The notes beneath the pieces were generated by a model. That model did not search any database. It saw nothing but the letters and a program-made list of their open reading frames with translations, and had not been told where the DNA came from. A program made the translations under genes and the position numbers. A stretch of DNA of 64,000 nucleotides from a virus. Positions 57,323-64,000 of this stretch are shown piece by piece. The stretch lies in IMG/VR virus record IMGVR_UViG_3300045998_000148, positions 35,878 through 99,877 of that record, one strand, 5' to 3'. Numbering within the stretch: position 1 is the first letter of the stretch; every line of letters starts with the position of its first letter.

Positions 57323-57999
57323 AATGCTGTGATTTGATATCGTATTTTCGCGTTAAGATTGACGCTGTTGGTAGAAGATACTACCTGTAATCGCAGTTGT
57401 TCGTTGGCCGTCATGGTATTGCCACCTGTTGCGGTATAGGTATTAAGGGAAGTCGTCACCGAATTAGAAGACAGTCCAGCAATGGCAGCAGCTCCGATCT
57501 TCCACGTTATCGTGGCAGATCCAGAATCGTTAAGAACCTCGACGCCTTGAATCTCAATATCAGAATTGGCAATATAAATCGGGACTTCCCCCGCGACTGG
57601 CACTCCAATTGTCACGGCCAGAGTCTCAATTACGGGCGCTCCAATCTCATCGACAAAATCTTCCGTGCCATAAAAAACCCACCTTCCGCCATAAAACACG
57701 AGTAGAAGGGTAGCTCCCTTAGAAGTAATTTCCAGGGAGGGCAGATCGTCGGTGGAGATTGCATCGCTGCCATCTGGATAGATCGTCAGGGGATTGGCCT
57801 CAAACGTCCCCTCGTAATCGACCAGTCCAATTCGATCGCCGTCTACTCCGGCAGGCAGGTTAAAAACTGTCGTTCCATCTAATAGATAGAGATTGCCCGC
57901 CGCGCCATTGACCGTCAGCTCGTTGGAATAGACCGGAATTAGGCCGCCGCCAGCTATGGGACTTTCAAGCTTTTTGTATATCGACCTTAAATCTGTCAT
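57319..57999 (-). CDS. Tail protein carrying shared module B (copy 2)
   Basis: 226 aa. N-terminal MTDLRSIYKKLESP attachment end, then residues 17-100 form the module that starts GGGLIPVYSNELTVNGAAGN and recurs in the genes at 59476 and 61674. The C-terminal 110 residues are beta-rich (WKIGAAAIAGLSSNSVTTSL). Probably a fibre or baseplate appendage component. Confidence 0.7.
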   Translation of the reverse strand: MTDLRSIYKKLESPIAGGGLIPVYSNELTVNGAAGNLYLLDGTTVFNLPAGVDGDRIGLVDYEGTFEANPLTIYPDGSDAISTDDLPSLEITSKGATLLLVFYGGRWVFYGTEDFVDEIGAPVIETLAVTIGVPVAGEVPIYIANSDIEIQGVEVLNDSGSATITWKIGAAAIAGLSSNSVTTSLNTYTATGGNTMTANEQLRLQVVSSTNSVNLNAKIRYQITAL

Positions 58000-58003
58000 A
58001 CGG

Positions 58004-58423
58004 CTAATAATCTTCCACCGTAAGTTGAACGGATATTGTCGCCGCCGCCGTTACCGCAGTTCGCGCTCTCGCCTTCAAAGTAGAACCCGCCGCCAACAAT
58101 ATATAGGGATTGCCAGACTCATCTATTTTTTTGCCTAAAATGCTTGAATTTGACAGGCCATTAATCGGATTTAGAACCCCATTGCTTCCAGTGTTGGCAG
58201 GGATGCCAACAAAACCAATCAAAGCGTCTGCCAGCCCATCTCCAATTAAAAGCTCTATCGTCTTATCGGCACTATCGGAACTGGTTATCGTAATAACCGA
58301 TATTATTGAATCATCAATTCCCCCAGTCACGAGAATTTTTGTATTAGTGCCATCGGCAGTTACAAAGCTTGCATTTATATTTCTGGCTTTTTGAGGAAAA
58401 ACGGGGGTATGTGTTTTAGCCAC
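58004..58423 (-). CDS. Tail-region protein, paralogue A2
   Basis: 139 aa, beta-rich (ILVTGGIDDSIISVITITSS). It is a paralogue of the 138-aa protein at 59946-60362: both begin M(A/P)KT, share GxDDSxI, SSDSADK/STDTANK and close in EDY. With the B genes after them they form two A-B pairs. Confidence 0.7.
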   Translation of the reverse strand: MAKTHTPVFPQKARNINASFVTADGTNTKILVTGGIDDSIISVITITSSDSADKTIELLIGDGLADALIGFVGIPANTGSNGVLNPINGLSNSSILGKKIDESGNPYILLAAGSTLKARARTAVTAAATISVQLTVEDY

Positions 58424-58426
58424 GAT

Positions 58427-59479
58427 CTATATCCAAGATAATCTAAGGGTTGACATTGTTTCGGCTCGTTCCGTAGCGTCTAAAATACGATTCCACATGG
58501 CAAATTCATATAACTCCATATCAGCATAGCCATTATCAGTCGCCCCGAAACCTAAGTAAAATTGGTTTAGTGCATTCAGGTGGGTAAAGGCAGTAGCTTG
58601 ATCGACTATCAATGTCCCTGCGCTATTCATAATAGCAGTGCGCTGATTTGTTCCGGCGCTCGTATTGAAATAAACCCAGAATCCCGCACTAGCAGCTCCC
58701 ATACTGGGAGAATCTTGAAAAGGAATTCTGTAACCCCAATTAGGTTGATTATAAGTAAGGGGCCAGCACACATTTTGTCCGTTAGTTTGTCCGCCGCCTC
58801 CCATACTTGCTATAAAGTGCGAAGTAGATACTTGCAAGTATCTGAAGGCTATACAAATTGTATAGGCGGGAGATGCTCCAAAGTTATTTGGGCCACCTAA
58901 ATACTGACTGGCTGCACGATTGAATCGCAAGGCTCTTTTTGCATTAAACGAACTAGGATTCAGAAGCGTCGGCCATCTTGTAGCGACGTCTGCGTTACTC
59001 AAACTGGGAAGAAATGTACTTCCATTTATTATATTGATGATGTTTGGTACGCGATCGCTTTCATCTTTTGTAAGAAAGCTGTCATTATCAAATCGATATC
59101 GAGCGACCGCGCCAGTCGGGATCGACGGTATGACAAATGGCCTATTTGGAATGACAACTAAGGGAGCGCTGCCACTTAAAACAATTACTTCTGCATCGGC
59201 AACTACCAGGAGTTCCACGGTTGTCGAGGGAGACACACCAATTCCCTGCGACAAGCCAATCGGAGTAGTATCGCGCTTTCTAAATCCAGTTAAGACGATG
59301 GTTCTAGTAGAAGTATTTATCCATTTAATATAGGTCGTCGGCCTTACATTATGGAAATTGACCTCTGTATTATTTGCTAGAGTTCTAGTAAGGAAGATCC
59401 CCCCGCCATTGACGGGCGATTGCCTCGTATCGTCGTGTATCGCGATCTGTCCATAAACGATTTTTCTGCCAGTTTTCAC
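58427..59479 (-). CDS. Tail-fibre protein with LamG-like domain
   Basis: 350 aa from the GTG at 59479, which overlaps the stop of the preceding gene (GTGA) and has AAGGAG upstream; the ORF begins ten codons earlier with TTG. Residues 25-120 are a beta N-domain (YGQIAIHDDTRQSPVNGGGI), and 130-350 a concanavalin-type domain (ARYRFDNDSFLTKDESDRVP, FYLGFGATDNGYADMELYEF) with a C-terminal helix ATERAETMSTLRLSW. Likely adhesin. Confidence 0.75.
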   Translation of the reverse strand: MKTGRKIVYGQIAIHDDTRQSPVNGGGIFLTRTLANNTEVNFHNVRPTTYIKWINTSTRTIVLTGFRKRDTTPIGLSQGIGVSPSTTVELLVVADAEVIVLSGSAPLVVIPNRPFVIPSIPTGAVARYRFDNDSFLTKDESDRVPNIINIINGSTFLPSLSNADVATRWPTLLNPSSFNAKRALRFNRAASQYLGGPNNFGASPAYTICIAFRYLQVSTSHFIASMGGGGQTNGQNVCWPLTYNQPNWGYRIPFQDSPSMGAASAGFWVYFNTSAGTNQRTAIMNSAGTLIVDQATAFTHLNALNQFYLGFGATDNGYADMELYEFAMWNRILDATERAETMSTLRLSWI

Positions 59480-59946
59480 AGGCCGCTCCTTGCATATATA
59501 GACGCCCAAACGGTATCGCTCGACGCGCCATTATTTGTAGTGGCATCGCTTATCGTCCCTACACTTAATTCATCGACAAAATCTTCCATGCCATAGAAAA
59601 CCCACCTTCCACCGTAAAACACGAGTTGAAGGGCAGCTCCCTTAGAAGAAATGTCCAGGGAAGGCAGATCTTCAACCGAGATCGCATCGTTGCCATCTGA
59701 ATAGATCGTCAGGGGATTGGCCTCAAACGTCCCCTCGTAATCGACCAGTCCAATTCGATCGCCGTCTACTCCGGCAGGCAGGTTAAAAACTGTCGTTCCA
59801 TCTAATAGATAGAGATTGCCCGCCGCGCCATTGACCGTTAGCTCGTTGGAATAGACCGGAATTAGGCCGCCGCCGCCGCCATTGTCTACACTGCCTTCTT
59901 GTGGAGGAGAGTACCTTCTTAATGATGATGTTCTCATCGATTGCAT
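59476..59946 (-). CDS. Tail protein carrying shared module B (copy 1)
   Basis: 156 aa. A 25-residue Ser/Arg/Gly start, then the GGGLIPVYSNELTVNGAAGN module, almost base-identical over about 300 bp to the copy at 57655-57960. It ends soon after (ASIYARSGL). Starts by TGATG overlap with the A1 gene. Confidence 0.7.
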   Translation of the reverse strand: MQSMRTSSLRRYSPPQEGSVDNGGGGGLIPVYSNELTVNGAAGNLYLLDGTTVFNLPAGVDGDRIGLVDYEGTFEANPLTIYSDGNDAISVEDLPSLDISSKGAALQLVFYGGRWVFYGMEDFVDELSVGTISDATTNNGASSDTVWASIYARSGL

Positions 59947-60362
59947 CAGTAATCTTCTCCCAAAACAATGACATTTATTTGACAGGCAGCGGTTACGGCT
60001 GCAATAACATTAGCTCGCAATTCAAAGCCTCGCCTCAGCCTCAAAATTCTATTATTAGATTCATCGAACGGCAGCCCTGGAAGGACAGCCAAAACATTTA
60101 CTGCCAGATTAGCGACAGTAGTTCCAGCGCCTATTGGAATTGTCAGTCGATGCAATGGAAAATTAGTGAGTCCATCTGAAATATAAAATTGCATATCTTT
60201 ATTAGCGGTATCCGTCGAAGTGACGAGAATCGCCTTGATCACCGAATCATCTACGCCAGCCGTGTAACAGGACTTTACCGCCGTAGTATCGGCGGGAAGG
60301 AATACCTGCGGGATGTGGGGGTTGACGTTTTGGGTGAAAGGTACGGTGTATGTTTTAGGCAT
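59946..60362 (-). CDS. Tail-region protein, paralogue A1
   Basis: 138 aa. Beta-rich paralogue of the gene at 58004-58423 (KTYTVPFTQNVNPHIPQVFL; closing LGEDY). Sequence identity to A2 is modest, so this duplication is older than that of module B. Confidence 0.7.
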   Translation of the reverse strand: MPKTYTVPFTQNVNPHIPQVFLPADTTAVKSCYTAGVDDSVIKAILVTSTDTANKDMQFYISDGLTNFPLHRLTIPIGAGTTVANLAVNVLAVLPGLPFDESNNRILRLRRGFELRANVIAAVTAACQINVIVLGEDY

Positions 60363-60380
60363 GATTTTGCATTCCTCTAA

Positions 60381-61364
60381 TTAGTCTGCCGCTTTAATCC
60401 GAAAGCCTTGCCACCCTATACTCCCAGTTGATAGATAGCGACTGCCATCGCTGGCGATAACCTGTTCGCCTTCTAGTAAAGAGGCCAATCCCCGATAGGC
60501 AAATTTAACTGTCCCCCTAAAGAAAAGAGGAGGCGGTAAAGCTATTCCCGCTTTACTTCCGCCACTTGTATTACCATAAGTATTAGTAGCACCACGTCCT
60601 TCTACATAATAATAAGGGGCTAAAAGAGGAGTACCTGTCTCGGCATTGACTTGACCGTTGCCCAGCATATACATAGGGTAATCATTGTTTGCATTGTTAA
60701 AACTGATACCGCCGCCGTGTGCCGTGTTAATCGAGGCATTGACAAAATCGCACGACCCACTGTTCATTATCCATATAGCAGAGGTCATCGCGTGAGCGGT
60801 GCTGGCAATAACATTCAACCAATCGGCACTTAATTGTCTCCAAACGGTATTGTTGATGCCCGATCGCATCACATAAGTTTGCCCTAAAGTAAAAGGATTT
60901 AGAGGGCCGATATAGCAAGCGGTATCGTCAGCATTATTGACTCTATTGACAAAACCAAAGTGTTGACCTCTAAGAGGTTGAGAGGCGTTGCCGCTTACAA
61001 CACAAATACAGCCTGCATCTCGATCGGCAGCTAGATAGAGGTAATTGGTTAAACTTGTATCGTAGTCGCAAACTGACTGAGCATTTGGAGATAGTGTGAC
61101 TCCGGTTCCATCTAAGTCGCCCCTTATGGTCAATCGACTTAAGTTGCCGCTAACCACAGAAGTCGTAAAAACCATCCAACACTGATGGGCATTGACTTCT
61201 GTTACTCCCCGCATTGTAATCGTGTTGCCGGGAATGTTATCGACAACGGCTGTCCATCCAGCCGATACCAAATTATTTCTTATTAAAGTCAATAACTCTG
61301 CGGAAGTATTGAAGGTTGCGCCAAGATAATTAGGGGCGCTTCCATTTACATAAATGATGGGCAT
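60381..61364 (-). CDS. Putative tail appendage protein
   Basis: 327 aa. The N-terminal 60 residues (FNTSAELLTLIRNNLVSAGW then TAVVDNIPGN) resemble a module seen at the start of many phage appendage proteins. The rest is beta-rich and Gly/Asn/Ser-rich (GGGISFNNANNDYPMYML, GNGQVNAETGTPLLAPYYY). No enzymatic motif. Lies in the fibre operon. Confidence 0.65.
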   Translation of the reverse strand: MPIIYVNGSAPNYLGATFNTSAELLTLIRNNLVSAGWTAVVDNIPGNTITMRGVTEVNAHQCWMVFTTSVVSGNLSRLTIRGDLDGTGVTLSPNAQSVCDYDTSLTNYLYLAADRDAGCICVVSGNASQPLRGQHFGFVNRVNNADDTACYIGPLNPFTLGQTYVMRSGINNTVWRQLSADWLNVIASTAHAMTSAIWIMNSGSCDFVNASINTAHGGGISFNNANNDYPMYMLGNGQVNAETGTPLLAPYYYVEGRGATNTYGNTSGGSKAGIALPPPLFFRGTVKFAYRGLASLLEGEQVIASDGSRYLSTGSIGWQGFRIKAAD

Positions 61365-61369
61365 TTTAT

Positions 61370-61672
61370 TTATCTAGTCCTTGTTATTACTGTTTGTCCG
61401 GTAATGAGTTCTGGCTCAATTACGCTTGAGCTATTTATCGGGATTCCCCTAGTATTCCTGCTTCTGGTAACAGATTGTCCTGCAATGAGTTCTGGCTCAA
61501 TTACGTTTGAGCTATTTATCGGGACTCCCCTAGTATTCCTGCTTCTCGTGTTAGCCAAACCATTAATAAAAAACGGTTCTTGCTCTACAACAATGACCTC
61601 CTCTATAACCGTAATCGTTATAGGTTCGGGATCGGGCTGGCCGCCATATAATTCTCTTAATGTAGTTGTCAT
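61370..61672 (-). CDS. Small repeat protein of the fibre operon
   Basis: 100 aa. N-terminal MTTTLRELYGG attachment-like start (compare MTTLRSRYKK), then two 27-residue repeats (TRSRNTRGVPINSS followed by VIEPELIAGQSV) encoded by 81-bp DNA repeats at about 61421-61560. Possibly a fibre linker or adaptor. Confidence 0.6.
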   Translation of the reverse strand: MTTTLRELYGGQPDPEPITITVIEEVIVVEQEPFFINGLANTRSRNTRGVPINSSNVIEPELIAGQSVTRSRNTRGIPINSSSVIEPELITGQTVITRTR

Positions 61673-61673
61673 G

Positions 61674-64000
61674 TCAAACTCCTGCTGCTATCAGTGCGTG
61701 TAAATTAGCCAACTCAAGGGGGAGGACTTCAGTAATATTGCTTTCTCCTCTAATATTCCAAAGACTGCGATTATAAATATAGTCTCTCTCATTTTGCGTT
61801 AATAATCGCTTGGATATACCGGCAAACATTATTGACCACTTGTTATTTAACGGCCAATTTAATACATTGCCGATCTGAAGATTGCCCGTATTTGTCCTGG
61901 GGACATTGGCGTACTGTACTACGACAAAACGATTCCCATTTACACTTATTCCGGCAGTCTGATTTTCTTCATTGTAATAAGCGTCAATTAAATAGAATGT
62001 ATTTGCCTGTAGGCTGGTTATTGGAAATATGGTTTCATAGCCAGTAGTATTAACTGTATTTCCAACACTAAATCTAAAGCCTTGGCCTACATACCAATTA
62101 ATAAACCAACCACTCCAAGGGTTAGCGGCATTGAAATTTCCCATAAACCCATGAGAATTATCGGGTGTAGGGCCGTGAAAATAAACCCCTATCATTATTT
62201 CCGTGGTACTAGAAAGCTGAAAGTCACTTTGATTGACTGCCGATACACTTTCAGAGCCACTTACCCTCAATCCAGATAGTTGTTTGCTGATTTCGCCTGC
62301 GGTTGCAGTTAGAGTAATGCCCGTCATGGCACTACCTGTCATTACAACATTGGAAATGGAATCCGTTTTGTTTGCAGTCAGTTGATTGGCTAAGTTCCAA
62401 TAATACGAAAAGGCAGTAAATCTATTATTGTTGGTTACTAATCCAACGATATTGTCTTCTCCAATTCCACCCGTAATAGTCCAGCGATTAGAATGGAGAA
62501 CCAATTCGAGCGCTTGACCCCCTCGATCCAATACAATACTGGTCGCGCCCTGGATGTCGTGTCCGGGATTGGCGAAGATCGTCAATGAATGGGTTCCAAA
62601 TCCCGTTAATAAAGAAGTATTGTTAAAGTCGGCCAGTCCAATTCGATCGCCGTCTACTCCGGCAGGCAGGTTAAAAAGTGTCGTTCCATCTAATAGATAG
62701 AAATTGCCCGCCGCGCCATTGACCGTCAGCTCGTTGGAATAGACCGGAATTAGGCCGCCACCACTATTGGGGGGCAATGTAGGCAGATTGTCTAAATCGT
62801 CATAGCTGCCACTCAGCGCGACAGTGGCAAAGGTGGGCTTGTCTGTGACCGCATCCCAATCGACGGATTGCAGGTATCCGGCATCGTTATTGAAAGCCGA
62901 AACATCGCTCGGGATGATGGGAATAGTGGGCCGATCTTCGAGGTCGTCATAGCTGCCACTCAGCGCGACAGTGGCAAAAGTAGGCTTGTCACTTATGTCA
63001 TTCCAAGCAACTTCCGTCAGGGTATTGGCATTAACAACATAGACGAACCAGCCGTTGTCTGAGTCGTAGCGGATCTCTGCCCGCTGTCCAACTTGTAGGT
63101 CTGTAGCTCCAGTAACGGGGGTAGGCTCGCCATCTACAGGTTTGAGGGCGATCGCGATATCTCCCACGTTTTCTACTGACACTTCAAAGAAATTCTCAAA
63201 GGAAGTAGCGTCGGGCAAGAGGATTTCTGAATTTGCGGCAATCGTCTTGGAAAGCAGGATTTTTCGTGCGTCTGAGGACTGTATCGTATAGCTTTGACCC
63301 CCGATCGCCGCCAAACTTCCGTATAGTTTGACGTCCCTATAGCTATAAAAATACCCGCCTCCTCCATGCTGGATGCCGACATAGCGCCAAGTCCCCGAAC
63401 TCGGCGCATTGTAATACCGCCAGCGATATCCGGCATTGTCTATAAAAGTAAAAGTGCCAGAGGCGATCGTCCAATTGGTAAGGTTGTTGCTAAAGAAAGC
63501 CGATCCAGCATAGCGAGAATCGGTTGTAACGTATCCGATATAAGTCGGGCTATAGGATTGCGATCCGAAATCAAAGACAATCCCTTCTCCATAGTTATTC
63601 GTTACTGGGCCGTATGTTGCCGGATTGTCGTCTGTAAAAACATCTAAAGGGGTTCCCAAGGTTACAGCTCCAAAGCCTATATTGGCCGGACACCAATAGG
63701 TTTTGAGATAGGAAGTATTTACCGGATTCGTGCCGAGAAGCGTTGCCATCTTGGAAATTAAATCATCCGCGCCATAGTTAAAAGAAACGGCTGGACTCGT
63801 ATAAGTGGCGGTTAATGGATTAGAACTGTAGGCGATTTCTTCGGGGATGTTAGAAACAAAGTCGGGCTTATCTTCAAGGTCGTCATAGCTGCCACTCAGC
63901 GCGACCGTGGCAAAAGTGGGCTTGTCTGTGACCGCATCCCAATCGACCGATTGCAGGTATCCGGCATCGTTATTGAAAGCCGAAACATCGGTCGGGATGA
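61674..64000 (-). CDS. Long tail-fibre protein, 5' end outside the window
   Basis: At least 775 codons; the frame stays open beyond the right edge and an internal ATG at 63749 is not the likely start. Order from the N-terminal side: SDKPTFATVALSGSYDDL-type fibre repeats (also in the part beyond 63749), a discoidin-like domain (NTSYLKTYWCPANIGFGAVT, SGTWRYVGIQHGGGG), more DKPT repeats, the shared GGGLIPVYSNELTVNGAAGN module, and a C-terminal LamG-like domain (YYNEENQTAGISVNGNRFVV). Probably the main long tail fibre or receptor-binding protein. Confidence 0.8.
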   Translation of the reverse strand, partial: IPTDVSAFNNDAGYLQSVDWDAVTDKPTFATVALSGSYDDLEDKPDFVSNIPEEIAYSSNPLTATYTSPAVSFNYGADDLISKMATLLGTNPVNTSYLKTYWCPANIGFGAVTLGTPLDVFTDDNPATYGPVTNNYGEGIVFDFGSQSYSPTYIGYVTTDSRYAGSAFFSNNLTNWTIASGTFTFIDNAGYRWRYYNAPSSGTWRYVGIQHGGGGYFYSYRDVKLYGSLAAIGGQSYTIQSSDARKILLSKTIAANSEILLPDATSFENFFEVSVENVGDIAIALKPVDGEPTPVTGATDLQVGQRAEIRYDSDNGWFVYVVNANTLTEVAWNDISDKPTFATVALSGSYDDLEDRPTIPIIPSDVSAFNNDAGYLQSVDWDAVTDKPTFATVALSGSYDDLDNLPTLPPNSGGGLIPVYSNELTVNGAAGNFYLLDGTTLFNLPAGVDGDRIGLADFNNTSLLTGFGTHSLTIFANPGHDIQGATSIVLDRGGQALELVLHSNRWTITGGIGEDNIVGLVTNNNRFTAFSYYWNLANQLTANKTDSISNVVMTGSAMTGITLTATAGEISKQLSGLRVSGSESVSAVNQSDFQLSSTTEIMIGVYFHGPTPDNSHGFMGNFNAANPWSGWFINWYVGQGFRFSVGNTVNTTGYETIFPITSLQANTFYLIDAYYNEENQTAGISVNGNRFVVVQYANVPRTNTGNLQIGNVLNWPLNNKWSIMFAGISKRLLTQNERDYIYNRSLWNIRGESNITEVLPLELANLHALIAAGV

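Noticed and set aside
1-64000. tRNA or rRNA genes
   Set aside because: I scanned intergenic gaps for cloverleaf-like GTTCGA loops with paired acceptor stems and found none; gaps are short or repeat-filled.

Overview
The window looks like part of the genome of a large tailed phage, or a related prophage or phage-plasmid, of a cyanobacterium. Three things point there: a terminase large subunit, capsid-maturation protease, endolysins and tail-fibre genes; very frequent HIP1 octamers (GCGATCGC), the hallmark repeat of cyanobacterial DNA; and a Ycf35/DUF2997/Ycf46-like gene trio otherwise typical of cyanobacteria and plastids. No integrase, portal, major capsid, tape-measure protein, DNA polymerase or tRNA was recognised, so both ends of the genome lie outside the window.

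Layout. (1) About 0-18 kb, mostly minus strand: terminase, a GH19+M15 endolysin, a VRR-NUC-like protein, unknown virion or tail proteins, a DHH phosphoesterase, a second GH19 endolysin with a partial tandem duplication, a DUF2213 protease/scaffold fusion and a cement-like head protein. A plus-strand block at 11.8-14.5 kb carries a holin-like membrane protein, a C5 DNA methyltransferase and three small genes. (2) 18-20.7 kb, plus strand: a PAPS-reductase-like gene inserted between 29-bp direct repeats, a Gp37/Gp68 protein and a Dam-type methyltransferase. (3) 20.9-24.8 kb, minus strand: a three-gene operon ending in a lone Cas8-like gene, a 49-bp copy of a distant gene, a 20-bp iteron-like array and two unknown genes. 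(4) 24.8-33.9 kb: replication and recombination, with a double winged-helix protein (possible initiator), RusA, an AP2/HNH-like protein, a DnaQ-fold protein, DnaB helicase and a protein with an SSB-like C-terminal tip.

(5) 34.1-40.0 kb is the most unusual part. Eight transcription cassettes follow one another, each with a near-identical promoter and palindromic operator and its own HIP1-based terminator. The first five also share a leader hairpin with a Shine-Dalgarno sequence and are separated by short tandem-repeat arrays (13-bp, one 7-bp). The genes inside are unrelated small proteins; one is a clear ArdA antirestriction protein, so I read the array as a recombination-built early anti-defence island. 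(6) 40.2-52.9 kb: an early operon from a consensus promoter with a related operator, including the Ycf trio, Pro/Glu-repeat proteins and a giant methyltransferase-helicase resembling the DarB type. (7) 52.9-64 kb, minus strand, visibly lower in GC: tail fibres and receptor-binding proteins with LamG- and discoidin-like domains and duplicated modules; the last gene runs off the window.

Taken together, early genes (array, Ycf operon, DarB-like protein, methyltransferases, Cas8-like protein) appear aimed at host control and host defences. Replication seems to use host polymerase with a phage DnaB. The late genes build the particle and lyse the cell. Function calls are by eye from motifs; no database search was run.
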